From Lutraria lutraria (taxonomy: Eukaryota > Mollusca > Bivalvia > Venerida > Mactridae): a stretch of DNA of 64,000 bases. The stretch spans positions 32,260,194 to 32,324,193 of the forward strand of contig OZ026846.1 of assembly GCA_964023205.1 (NCBI GenBank), given 5' to 3'. The notes under the pieces are model-generated. The model saw nothing but the letters and a program-made list of their open reading frames with translations. It was not told the origin of the DNA and did no database searches. Of the stretch, positions 23,801-36,471 are shown one piece after another. The number at the start of each line of letters is the position of its first letter. Within the stretch, counting starts at the first letter, position 1. Both the position numbers and the translations under genes were made by a program.

Positions 23801-26800
23801 CTAGCAACATGTCTGTCACTCGTGTTACTACTTACTTTCTCACTGCCCTATTACTCTCACTAGCAACCTGTCTGTCACTCGTGTTACTACTTACTTTCTC
23901 ACTGCCCTCTTACACTCACTAGCAACCTGTCTGTCACTCGTGTTACTACTTACTTTCTCACTGCCCTCTTACACTCACTAGCAACCTGTCTGTCACTCGT
24001 GTTACTACTTACTTTCTCACTGCCCTCTTACTCTCACTAGCAACATGTCTGTCACTCGTGTTACTACTTACTTTCTCACTGCCCTATTACTCTCACTAGC
24101 AACATGTCTGTCACTCGTGTTACTACTTACTTTCTCACTGCCCTCTTACACTCACTAGCAACATGTCTGTCACTCGTGTTACTACTTACTTTCTCACTGC
24201 CCTATTACTCTCACTAGCAACCTGTCTGTCACTCGTGTTACTACGTACTTTCTCACTGCCCTCTTACACTCACTAGCAACATGTCTGTCACTCGTGTTAC
24301 TACTTACTGTCTCACTATCAATCTGTCTGTCACTGGTGTTACTACTTACTTTCTAAGTGCCCTCTTACACTCACTAGCAACATGTCTGTCACTGGTGTTA
24401 CTACTTACTTTCTCACTGCCCTCTTACACTCACTAGCAACCTGTCTGTCACTGGTGTTACTACTTACTTTCTCACTGCCCTCTTACACTCACTAGCAACC
24501 TGTCTGTCACTCGTGTTACTACTTACTGTCTCACTATCAATCTGTCTGTCACTGGTGTTACTACTTACTTTCTAAGTGCCCTCTTACACTCACTAGCAAC
24601 ATGTCTGTCACTGGTGTTACTACTTACTTTCTCAGTGCCCTCTTACACTCACTAGCAACATGTCTGTCACTGGTGTTACTACTTACTTTCTCAGTGCCCT
24701 CTTACACTCACTAGCAACATGTCTGTCACTCGTGTTACTACTTACTTTCTCACTATCAATCTGTCTGTCACTGGTGTTACTACTTACTTTCTCAGTGCCC
24801 TATTACTCTCACTAGCAACCTGTCTGTCACTCGTGTTACTACTTACTTTCTCAGTGCCCTCTTACACTCACTAGCAACATGTCTGTCACTGGTGTTACTA
24901 CTTACTTTCTCACTGCCCTATTACTCTCACTAGCAACCTGTCTGTCACTGGTGTTACTACTTACTTTCTCAGTGCCCTATTACTCTCACTAGCAACCTGT
25001 CTGTCACTCGTGTTACTACTTACTTTCTCAGTGCCCTCTTACACTCACTAGCAACATGTCTGTCACTGGTGTTACTACTTACTTTCTCACTGCCCTATTA
25101 CTCTCACTAGCAACCTGTCTGTCACTCGTGTTACTACTTACTTTCTCAGTGCCCTCTTACACTCACTAGCAACATGTCTGTCACTGGTGTTACTACTTAC
25201 TTTCTCACTGCCCTATTACTCTCACTAGCAACCTGTCTGTCACTCGTGTTACTACTTACTTTCTCAGTGCCCTCTTACACTCACTAGCAACATGTCTGTC
25301 ACTCGTGTTACTACGTACTTTCTCACTGCCCTCTTACACTCACTAGCAACATGTCTGTCACTCGTGTTACTACTTACTTTCTCACTGCCCTATTACTCTC
25401 ACTAGCAACCTGTCTGTCACTCGTGTTACTACTTACTTTCTCACTGCCCTCTTACACTCACTAGCAACCTGTCTGTCACTCGTGTTACTACTTACTTTCT
25501 CACTGCCCTCTTACACTCACTAGCAACCTGTCTGTCACTCGTGTTACTACTTACTTTCTCACTGCCCTCTTACTCTCACTAGCAACATGTCTGTCACTCG
25601 TGTTACTACTTACTTTCTCACTGCCCTCTTACACTCACTAGCAACATGTCTGTCACTCGTGTTACTACTTACTTTCTCACTGCCCTATTACTCTCACTAG
25701 CAACCTGTCTGTCACTCGTGTTACTACGTACTTTCTCACTGCCCTCTTACACTCACTAGCAACATGTCTGTCACTCGTGTTACTACTTACTTTCTCACTG
25801 CCCTCTTACACTCACTAGCAACCTGTCTGTCACTCGTGTTACTACTTACTGTCTCACTATCAATCTGTCTGTCACTGGTGTTACTACTTACTTTCTCAGT
25901 GCCCTCTTACACTCACTAGCAACATGTCTGTCACTGGTGTTACTACTTACTTTCTCAGTGCCCTCTTACACTCACTAGCAACCTGTCTGTCACTGGTGTT
26001 ACTACTTACTTTCTCAGTGCCCTCTTACACTCACTAGCAACATGTCTGTCACTCGTGTTACTACTTACTTTCTCACTGCCCTCTTACACTCACTAGCAAC
26101 ATGTCTGTCACTGGTGTTACTACTTACTTTCTCAGTGCCCTCTTACACTCACTAGCAACATGTCTGTCACTGGTGTTACTACTTACTTTCTCAGTGCCCT
26201 CTTACACTCACTAGCAACATGTCTGTCACTCGTGTTACTACTTACTTTCTCACTATCAATCTGTCTGTCACTGGTGTTACTACTTACTTTCTCAGTGCCC
26301 TATTACTCTCACTAGCAACCTGTCTGTCACTCGTGTTACTACTTACTTTCTCAGTGCCCTCTTACACTCACTAGCAACATGTCTGTAACTGGTGTTACTA
26401 CTTACTTTCTCACTGCCCTATTACTCTCACTAGCAACCTGTCTGTCACTGGTGTTACTACTTACTTTCTCAGTGCCCTATTACTCTCACTAGCAACCTGT
26501 CTGTCACTCGTGTTACTACTTACTTTCTCAGTGCCCTCTTACACTCACTAGCAACATGTCTGTCACTGGTGTTACTACTTACTTTCTCACTGCCCTATTA
26601 CTCTCACTAGCAACCTGTCTGTCACTCGTGTTACTACTTACTTTCTCAGTGCCCTCTTACACTCACTAGCAACATGTCTGTCACTGGTGTTACTACTTAC
26701 TTTCTCACTGCCCTATTACTCTCACTAGCAACCTGTCTGTCACTCGTGTTACTACTTACTTTCTCAATACCAACCTGTCTGTCACTCGTGTTACTACTTA

Positions 26801-27800
26801 CATTCTCAATACCAACCTGTCTGTCACTCGTGATACTACTTACTTTCTCACTATCAACCTGTCTGTCACTCGTGATACTATTTACTCTCTCTCTACAACC
26901 TGTCTGTCACTGGTGATACTATTTACTTTCTCACTACAACCTGTCTGTCACTGGTGATACTACTTACTTTCTCACTATCAACCTGTCTGTCACTGGTGAT
27001 ACTATTTACTTTCTCACTACAACCTGTCTGTCACTGGTGATACTATTTACTGTATTACTATCAACCTGCCTGTCACTCGTGATACTACTTACTTTCTCAC
27101 TATCAACCTGTCTGTCACTCGTGTAACTACTTACTTTCTCACTATCAACCTGTTTGTCACTGGTGATACTACTTACTTTCTCACTATCAACCTGTCTGTC
27201 ACTCGTGTTACTGCTTACTTTCTCAATACCAACCTGTCTGTCACTCGTGATACTATTTACTTCTCACTACCAACATGTCTGTCACTGGTGATACTATTTA
27301 CTTCTCACTATCAACATGTCTGTCACTGGTGATACTATTTACTTCTCACTATCAACCTGCCTGTCACTGGTGATACTATTTACTTCTCACTATCAACATG
27401 TCTGTCACTGGTGATACTATTTACTTCTCACTACCAACCTGTCTGTCACTGGTGATACTATTTACTTCTCACTATCAACCTGTCTGTCACTGGTGATACT
27501 ATTTACTTCTCATTACCAACCTGTCTGTCACTGGTGATACTATTTACTTCTCATTACCAACCTGTCTGTCAATGGTGATACTATTTACTTCTCACTATCA
27601 ACATGTCTGTCACTGGTGATACTATTTACTTATCATTACCAACCTGTCTGTCACTGGTGTTACTATTTACTGTCTCACTATCAACTTGTCTGTCACTGGT
27701 GATACTATTTACTGTCTCACTGTCCCATTCACTCTCACTAGCATTCTTTCTGTCACAGGTGTTACTACTTACTTTCCCACTTCCTCTAACTCTTGCAGGC
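20835..27800. repeat. Roughly 7-kb satellite array of 59-bp and 42-bp units
   Basis: The main unit is 59 bp (within it: CACTCACTAGCAACATG, TCTGTCACTCGTGTTACTAC and TTACTTTCTCACTGCCCTCT). A 42-bp form lacks the 17-bp part around GCCCTCTTACACTCACTAG and reads CTCACTACCAATCTGTCTG. The centre is highly uniform with alternating variants (CTCGTG/CTGGTG, ACATG/ACCTG, TTACAC/TTACTC). The left border has diverged, longer units; the right border (26770-27720) is almost all 41-42-bp units with GGTGATACTATTTACT. The plus strand is C/T-rich and G-poor. Open frames across it (for example repeated SLATCLSLVLLLTFS) are by-products of low complexity, and 59 is not a multiple of three, so it is not coding. Confidence 0.95.
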
Positions 27801-27907
27801 TATATCACTGTCAACTATATCACACAAGCAAAAAATACAGTTTAAAAAAGAGTACCCAGTAAACATGTTATTCAAGAAAAAAGTCTGTATATTTTGCACA
27901 TAAACAT

Positions 27908-28695
27908 TCCATGATGTAACACAACCATCTCCTTGATGTTACAATTATTCACCACAACAGTTTCTTTTACACACCATGTCAACAAAAAAAGAATATTTCT
28001 TCCTATGAATAGCATATACCAAAACACACATTATTAAATAATCTTCATTCTGTTGTGTGTATGGCATATGTTTCAGCATTTTGTGATCATTTATCCTTGA
28101 TGTAACACTATTTTGCAAAACTGATATTTTGATGAAGTATATGGATACAAGTGATTATAAAAGCATTTCAGTATGGTTGATTTCATGTTGCCTAACAAAT
28201 GTGTGTACATTTAAGTCAGAAAAATACTAAGATAAAACTCAAATGAAACATTTAACTAAACATTTTCCTTCATAAAACAATAACGCTCCTTGCTGTAACG
28301 ATTTATGCTGTTACATCAAGGATTGTTACATCAAGGATATATTTAATCTGTATTCACCGTTAATCCTATAGAAACAGATGCATGTGCATTCCACTAGGTT
28401 GTGAAATGTTAAATCCTTTCTAAACACACTCTATGCGATATAAATAGTCATATATATACCTACTGCAAACGTAAGGCGAAATCATCCTGTTACAGCAAGT
28501 AACAAACCGAATTGTACGCACTCACCTTGAGTCTAAAACATTTTCATTTTTTTTGTTCACATGAAACTTATTCTTTTTAAGACGTCTGTCTTACTTGTTT
28601 TAAGAAATGCTCGTCAAAAGGCAGGTAGTGGCGTATCTTTTATAAGGGGCAATAACCTTGTATTTGGTGATATAAGCAAATTGTTACATCACTGA
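27908..28695. repeat. Right cluster of dispersed 14-bp motif TGTTACATCAAGGA
   Basis: Reverse copies: 27908 (TCCATGATGTAACA), 27930 (TCCTTGATGTTACA), 28094 (TCCTTGATGTAACA), 28287 (TCCTTGCTGTAACG). Forward copies: 28309 and 28324 (both TGTTACATCAAGGA), 28488 (TGTTACAGCAAGTA), 28682 (TGTTACATCACTGA). The same motif family lies left of the satellite. Confidence 0.65.
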
Positions 28696-28699
28696 ACAT

Positions 28700-29330
28700 A
28701 CTTTCAGGTACAAAGAATGTAACCTCAAAAAAGTATTAAATATGTAGATATACAATGTTTTCTATACATGATATCATGAAAAATAAACCAAACTTTCATT
28801 TAAGGGGTTAAAACATCCAGTATATCCCCATTTCGCCGAAAGACAATCTCAGATATGAAAAAAAACTAATTGAGGGACAGTGGAAATATGCTAATTACGA
28901 CACTTTGATCAACTACATTACACATTTCCACGCACTAAAGATACTATTACTTATGGAAATATGTGTATTTCAGTATCGTCTATACCGCAAAAGTATTTTT
29001 TCCCTTCTATTTCAGCGAGTTTAATAGAAATATTTTCCGGACATGGTTTTGTTGCCAAAAGATTTATTGGCTCATATACAATTATTCGCGGCAGCGGTTA
29101 TATATGACTTACACTAAATCAAATATACTACTTGTGATAAGGACTATTTCTTTCCATGGATCTGCAACCGAATATCATAGTATGTTAGTTTTATTATTGG
29201 CCTATGTAGAATTGATTAAATTACATGAGGAACAAAAAGCACTAACAGTTGATAATAAATAATAATTTATACCGTGAATTTATTGGTCTTACACAGATAC
29301 ACGTTTTATGAGTTTTGCTAGTAACATAAT
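28700..29330. other. Intergenic; one unassigned 99-codon open frame
   Basis: An open frame at 28963-29262 (plus) is hydrophobic and aromatic at its start and has no motif I recognise, no nearby splice sites of note and AT-rich composition like its surroundings. It is most likely chance. Confidence 0.4.
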
Positions 29331-29334
29331 CAAT

Positions 29335-29384
29335 TATAGCAAGGACTTACATGTATACACGTATATAAGTCCTTGATTATAGTT
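29335..29384. repeat. Palindrome, arms ATCAAGGACTTATATAC
   Basis: The left arm TATAGCAAGGACTTACATG and the right arm TATATAAGTCCTTGATTATA pair around a short ACACG loop. A matching half-site (GATCGAGGACTTATATA) is at about 31660 and a further palindrome at 32448. Confidence 0.7.
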
Positions 29385-29589
29385 ATTGTGCTGGTATCAA
29401 ACGCGAAGCATTGAATTAATTAAAAAACTTATCATAAAATAGTTGTATCCAATACTAAATCAGAATTAAGATATAATAGTTCTTTTTAGTACAATATGAA
29501 TTAATAAACGCAATGGCAAATAGTCCATATTCAACACCTTTGTTTTGTTTTAAGATATTAAGAATTTGTACATCTTTACATTTACCGTA

Positions 29590-30891
29590 TATTTGGGATA
29601 ATCGAATTCTAAGTCCATTTGGATGATCCGGGTGTCGTCGCGTGTATTTCCTAAACTACCCAATAAATGTATTTTGTCTTCATGATATGTCAATGCAACC
29701 CAATGATCACGATTATGCGTATGGTGAATTTGACATGATTGAGAATTATTTCAGTCCATCGGAATTTTATAAATCCATCTGTCCTCTTTAAATCCGTCTG
29801 TCCTCTTTGCCATAGAACACGGACATCTTTTCTAATTGTAATCTACTGATGTAATTCCCTACTAATTTACGTAAAAGTTGATTAACTGCTTCCATGTGAT
29901 TATAGAATTGAGGTTTTGGTTGGTTCCTAATTGAATTTTGTCGTCGTTTGATAGTCCACCAATTGGTAACCACATATCTTGTAAACTATCGTCACGACTT
30001 TTAAACTCTGAATCAATCAGCTCATTTTCTTCTATATTAACTGAGAGATCAAATTCGATTTTCGGAAGTTTAATTTTATTGGAATCCTTAAACTTTTTGC
30101 AGTCTTCTTTGCTTTGCGGACGGGTCTTTATATGTTGTTTTCAAAATTGATTTTGGTGTCGAAGCATCAAGTAATGCTTTTTTTATTTCCATTTGTTAAA
30201 AGGGATTCATACTTGCTGTTTATTGATGGAGTATTCAACATACAAGTATTATTTGAGTTTATAGTTTTTACAACGGAATCGGGGGCGTAATTATATAGTT
30301 GTTTCATCATCATTGTCGACAATTCTTCCATTCTTTTCTTCGTTTTAATTTGAGTTAAGTTAAATGTTTTCTTCTTGTCAGGGATTGGCATGCCTACTGA
30401 CATCATAACCGCTATTATGGACATCATAGGCACTTTTCTTTTGATAATAATGTAATTGGATATTTAGAATCTTTTGAACCACTAACCACGAAAGAACCTT
30501 TTGTGGAACATTATTTCCCTGAACTGTTTTGGTACCCAGCGGTTTCCGAATACATGTACAGTGTACAAGACTTCCGATTGACTTTCAAAGTAATTAGAGC
30601 CATTCATTGATTGTTTCTCAATAACTATTTCCTTTACTTCCGGAATTAAATATGTTGTTTCCCCCTTAACCAATTCCAACAGGTTTTTTTCAGGGGAGCA
30701 TATGTTTTGGGGAAATAAAGTAGTACACGTCTGTGTCTAACGATGCACATTTTAAGTTGATTGTAGCTAGGGTCAAGTATGATTATCCATTCACTTTCTC
30801 TGCAAAATGCTCTGATTAATTGAGCTAAAATATTTCCTTGAAAATAATACAAATACATGTACAAGACAATCTCAATATTGTAGTCAGTCAA
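29590..30891 (-). pseudogene. Degenerate coding island of unknown origin
   Basis: On the minus strand, several frames that pass into each other by apparent frameshifts show protein-like composition: ILAQLIRAFCRESEWIIIL (about 30780-30840), YLIPEVKEIVIEKQ (about 30600-30650), EFDLSVNIEENELIDSEF (about 30000-30060), and near the left end IHHTHNRDHWVALTY followed by a hydrophobic strand and LGSLGN (about 29650-29735). The H-x(2)-H...D-H-W-V segment resembles the histidine region of Ulp1/adenain-type cysteine proteases often found in invertebrate transposons, but no matching cysteine block was identified. Stops and frameshifts indicate a decayed element rather than an expressed gene. The family is not identified. 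Confidence 0.35.
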
Positions 30892-30899
30892 ACGTTTTA

Positions 30900-31955
30900 A
30901 TTGTGCATTGATCGAGGCTCTTAATTGCTTATAGTATTAGTAACACGACAGAACGGGTTGTATAAATACACGTCTCTTCTAATATCCATCGGCTTGAACA
31001 ACTTGCGAACGTTCATATGGAACAATTTTGGTCAATTTCCGTAAGTAGTCTCCCTTTCGAGATCGAGCTGATTAAGCTGATACCAACTATTGGATTGTTT
31101 CCCTTTAGGTCATCTGAAAGAACACATGCTACTGGTCAAAATTTACCGTGTCACCAATATAGCCCCAGGAAATTGATAGGCAATAAAACCGCGGGTGGTA
31201 TTTTACAAGCTTGTAATATACGTAATTATCTGTGTATGAACATCGATAGTATAATGTACAACAGAGAAAATGCCAGCGTAGTTGGCAAGTAAAAGATGTT
31301 AATGCAGTTATAGAATTATTTTTATTTTTTTTTAAATCCGAAAATCCATGATTATATTATTTTATTAATTTGGTTGTTAATAGCGTTATACAGCACGAGA
31401 ACCAATTTTCTTAGTACAAGTATTCGAAAACGAAAGTTTGTATGCCTGTAAAATTTAATATAATTTATGTGTTGCTTATTGTGTCTTAGCCATAAAATGA
31501 GTAAAACACTGATAAATTAATATGTCGTGTATGACTTTGAAATAGAAAGACAATTCGGATTTTGATCCATTAATCATTAACACCCAGAACTAGCATTAAT
31601 TTACACTGGCTGTGTGTAATAAGAATATTTAAACATAACCTAAAATAGTCCAGAACAAAGATCGAGGACTTATATAAGTAGTTGTAATTGTTTCTTGAAC
31701 AATTTCCTCAAAGTCAAAATCCTTCTCACTTCACGCGTACGTGAAAATATGAGGAACATAATGTACAAACAATGGTATAAAACTCTTAACAAAATCAAAA
31801 TTCTGACTATCAATATTTACATGATGCTCAATATAAATAATATCTTAATAAAAGATTATCGCTTTTTAAATGGCGTATTTCGCACCTTTTCGAAACAACA
31901 ATCAGAACAACTGCTCAATTCTAATTGCATTAAAACTGTTAATCGACAGATAACT
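30900..31955. other. Intergenic, nothing recognised
   Basis: Two short plus-strand open frames (31017-31292, 31695-32039) have no recognisable motif. A half-palindrome GATCGAGGACTTATATA lies at about 31660. Confidence 0.5.
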
Positions 31956-32108
31956 TTATGTATAAACTATAGTATTGCTATTTACATGTTTATGGCAGTT
32001 CGTACTAAAATAAAGCGCAGAAACAATCATGGTGAATAATAAAGATTTTGGTATATTTATTAAAATTAAATATTAGAACTGTACGTATCATAAACACTCG
32101 TTTAATCA
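31956..32108 (+). repeat. 153-bp direct repeat, copy 1
   Basis: The block starting TTATGTATAAACTATAG and ending CACTCGTTTAATCA recurs at 33259-33411 in the same orientation with no difference seen by eye. Confidence 0.9.
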
Positions 32109-32447
32109 TTTAAAAATATAATGCTTTAAGTTTTTACACAAAAAAAATGAAAATTTCTGTTTAAAATGATTCACTCTTGAGATATTTACTACCGCAGTAG
32201 AATTTGTATTACCTTTATAAAAAATACTCAAAACTTTCCTTACAGTAACGCCATAATTGTCTACTGGAATCATCAATTTACAATATCTTATCATATTACA
32301 ATAGAATTATGGAACTGAAATTGTATTTTAGACTTAGTATAACAGCTCATCGCCACTACAACGTACAAAAAACTATGAGTACATGAAATAAAATTTAATG
32401 CAATTATTTAATAAATAACAATTAAGTACATGTACAATGGAAAGAAA

Positions 32448-32522
32448 TATTAGATCGTATCAAGGGCATATATATATATATATATACATACATACATATG
32501 TATATAAGTCCTTGATCGATAT
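32448..32522. repeat. Palindrome with (TA)n centre
   Basis: The arms ATCGTATCAAGGGCATATATA and TATATAAGTCCTTGATCGATA pair, separated by TA and CATA simple repeats. The arms are related to the palindromes at 29335 and 11287. Confidence 0.65.
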
Positions 32523-32785
32523 AGCAAATAAATACGGTATTATCACGATTTTTATTGATATATTGTTTCATGCATCTTTTCAAATTCACAAGAATTTAAA
32601 TTTACGTCTACAAGGGACATTCTACCATAAAGCTGTTTAAGGATATATCTACATTCCAATGTGTATAAGCCACCCGCTGTGCTAATTTTGTACATGCATC
32701 GGTAAACATCGGCCAAACGGAAATTACCGAAGATCGAGCTCAAACTAAAGCAATATTTGTCCAAACATGGTGTTACAAATCATTA

Positions 32786-33110
32786 AAAATACTGTACAAG
32801 ATGTATATTTATTTCATTTTGGTTTATATCATTTTACGGGAAAAGAATTTCTCTAAAATGTCATATGTGGTAATTTATTGGCAACTTATGAATTGTTTGT
32901 CAATTTTTAGTCTGAAATTTGGCAAAAAATCATTTTCTTCAATATTTACATAGAACATAGAGTAAATTTTGAACCGTTTTACCTATTTCATACAAGTGCA
33001 AAAATACTGCCCAAGATAGATAGTTATTTTAAATTAAATTACACCATTTGAAAGGTAATGATTTTATCTACAATGTGGTAATTTATTGGCATTTACCGAA
33101 TAAAGATTTT
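32786..33110 (+). repeat. Two diverged copies of a 213-bp segment
   Basis: Segments starting AAAAATACTGTACAAGAT (32786) and AAAAATACTGCCCAAGAT (about 33000) each run to GTGGTAATTTATTGGCA. They are old tandem copies. Confidence 0.5.
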
Positions 33111-33258
33111 ATAGCAAATTTTAAATTATTTCCCTATATAATCTATATAGAGTTGAACTGGGCAATTGTTATCTGATTGTGGTTTATCGAGTCATTTCAA
33201 GGGAGATAACAACATCGATTAAGACGATTATTTTTCAGTATTGTTCCATATGACGATA

Positions 33259-33411
33259 TTATGTATAAACTATAGTATTGCTATTTACATGTTTATGGCA
33301 GTTCGTACTAAAATAAAGCGCAGAAACAATCATGGTGAATAATAAAGATTTTGGTATATTTATTAAAATTAAATATTAGAACTGTACGTATCATAAACAC
33401 TCGTTTAATCA
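33259..33411 (+). repeat. 153-bp direct repeat, copy 2
   Basis: Same-orientation copy of 31956-32108, 1303 bp downstream. The flanks on both sides differ. Confidence 0.9.
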
Positions 33412-34200
33412 GTATTAGTAATATTAAAACGTACAGAGTATCATTAAAATGAATTAAGAAAGCTTCACTCCATTAAATTTGTTTTTATCTTTCATAAATA
33501 TATAGTCGATTTTGACACTTTAAAAGTTCTCTAGATAACGTTCATTACAAATACTTTTTTTTATCTTCACTATGTACATCCCCCGTGTTTCGAAATCTAA
33601 AATTTAATGTATGTTATGATACGATGCATGCGGTGCCAGCATACAAATATTTGCCTATTGAGTATACAGTTCTGAAAAGCGTGTATATGTTCCCTGTTCT
33701 CCGTAATAATGTCCACGTTCTTTTTATTTAGTCTTGTTTTTTATACTTCAATACAACATATAATTACAACAGGCTGTGGTTTTTAGGGTGACGAAAGTCT
33801 AATGATGATACATAAAAATCTCCTAGGTTGAAAGTTGTATCGTAATATAGTACGTTCTATGTGAAGGTCTTTAATTGTAAAAGTGTATTTGATTCATCAA
33901 AAAGTTCGACATTACCAATGACAAAGTATCTGGAGTTGTTTTATGCTGAAAATATAATAGTCTAATTGATCAACTTAAACATGTAATTCATACAACGCGT
34001 CATGAGACAATATGTTGCTTCTCTACGGACTATATAAAATTGCATGTATATTTTTTTACTTATCTCTCATTTTGTGGGACACTAACACCCTTACGTTTAG
34101 AATTGAGAGATTTTTTAGAAATAATTTTATCATGTAGTTGCTTAATTAGGATTACAGTCATGTACATATCAGCGATCCCATTTGACACGATATATCTTAA
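33412..34200. other. Intergenic, nothing recognised
   Basis: AT-rich sequence with no open frame of note on either strand and no repeat that I could match within the window. Confidence 0.5.
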
Positions 34201-34202
34201 TA

Positions 34203-35080
34203 CACGGTGGTAAACCGGCTCGGACTTTTTTTGGATCAAATCAGCGTCCCCAGACTATTTTTGATCGAGCAAAGGACTTTTAGTAAATATGAAGTTCATG
34301 TGTGTTCAATATATTTGATGTTTTATATGTTCTACTTATTTTATTCTAACTATTTATGTGCGACGGAACAGCACAAATGTATATTGACAAGAAAATAATG
34401 TTAAATCAACATCACAGAGAACAGAGTATCTGCACAAATGTAATCAAATTACATTTTCCCTCGCAAATGGGCGATACTGTCGAGTGAAGGAATAAAATGT
34501 CAATTTCTACTAAGTTTTCATGTTTTTCAATCGATATCGTTACTGAACTGAATAATAACAATTTATCAAAGGTTACTTATCGGGTATTTATCCAGTCAAA
34601 ATTCGGTTCATTGTTGTTAAAGAGCAAAAACAACAAACTTAGCAGCAAAGGACTTCTAGTGATCATGGAAACGGACTAGTTATGATCAGTTCCTTTAAAT
34701 CGTTAAAAACTGATAATTTGATGTCTGAAAGACCCACGTTTGACTAAAACTTCTAGGCAATGTACTATACATATATTTTAGAGCAATAAACATGCATGAA
34801 GTCTGAAAAATCGGTGTACTGTCTTAGTAATTCAGGTAAATGTTGATGCACTTTCACTTTCGCTTCAGAAACTTCAGACTTTTGTCAAGAAATTGTTAAT
34901 TATTTTGAATATATGGAAAGAACAGAAAGTTCCGTGGTACAGAAATTGTAAAATCCGTACGTGTTTTTGCGCCTGAATCAGGATGTTTGTCCATTAATCA
35001 GTAAAAGTCCTTTGCTCGATCAAAAATAGTCTGGGGACGCTGATTTGATCCAAAAAAGTCCGAGCCGGTTAACCACCGTG
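34203..35080. mobile_element. TA-flanked inverted-repeat element, copy 1
   Basis: Ends begin CACGGTGG and close CCACCGTG between TA dinucleotides. The terminal inverted repeats are about 80 bp and include ACCGGCTCGGACTTTTTT, GATCAAATCAGCGTCC and TTTTTGATCGAGCAAAGGAC on each side. The interior has no transposase-like frame. A second copy is at 57722-58864. The features fit a non-autonomous Tc1/mariner-type element. Confidence 0.85.
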
Positions 35081-36471
35081 TATATAGTTGGATAAATTGT
35101 GGGGTTTTCCCGTCGAAGTGCAAAGAACAGCTAGAATGGCGGTACACATAAATTATAATTATTTGCTATAATCAATAGCTATAACTATTTGCAATAAACA
35201 AGCGATTGATAGATAGATATTTTTATTCAGCTAAAATGAGAACATATCACAAAAACAATACAAGTTCAATGTCAACATATAATAACATGTGAACATTAAA
35301 GTGCGTAGAAGATGACACATAATCAACACCAGGGATGACACAAATAGAAGGCATTAAAGCCGACTTATTTCCATTGCGGTCCTTAGAATTTGATCATGTG
35401 ACACCGGAAAGGCAAATTAATTAATCAATGAATTATTGTACATACTTCTGAGTTACATTTTCATAGTACATAATTATACTCTTACACAACTATCCCAAAA
35501 ATGCTTGACATTGAACAGGTAATACTAAAATCTATGATACTGAAAGATAAAATAATTTTTTTAATAATTGAAAATGACCAGATAAAATGATTCTTTACAG
35601 CTTTTTAAAATGACTAGGACGTTTTATAAATCTAAAAAGTGGTGGTAACCTTTTCCATAACTGACAGCCATTAAACACAATATATTTCTTCCCAAAATCC
35701 TTAACCCAGTGAATAGAATAACTGCATTTTGTATTACTATCTCTAAGACGAGTGGATTATGAGTGTACCTCATTAGTCAATTTAAAATTTTCATTTTAAA
35801 AGAAGCTTGGAGCACAATTATAGTGACTCTTATGTACATGACCAATGATAAGGGAATCAATTCTTAAGTGAACCGGTAACCAGCCAACTTCTTCGAAGTG
35901 GACTCTCCCAATATGAGTACGAGGACTGAGATTAAGAATGAATCTCAACATTTTATTATGGGTAGCTTAATGGTAACTTAATTGATTCAAACCTAGCTAA
36001 ATACCAAGACGCACATGCGTAGTCAAAATGGCATTGAATTAATGATGAAACTAAAAACTGTTTGGTATACCTATTTAGAAATGAACTTTTTTCTATATAA
36101 AAACTGTAATTTAGCATTGGCCTTCTTTATAACCTGATTGGCAATGGATTCACCAGATAGACATTGGTCAAGATCAGTACCAAAGTATTTGACAGATTTG
36201 GCGGATGATATTAAATTTTCATTGCATACAATTAATAATCTATCACATGAGCTAAGTTTCGGCATAGAAGCAAACAAAACGGATTCTGTCTTACCGAGAT
36301 GCAGAGATAGCTTATTATCAGTGAGCCATTTACTTATACTGGTAAGATCATCAGTGAGCAGGGGTGTAATATACTGGTTGCCTTTCCCTGCTACTAAAAT
36401 ACCCGAGTCATTGGCATACAAGAGTAATTTATTACGAACCACAGACTCCATATATCATTCACATAAATTAA

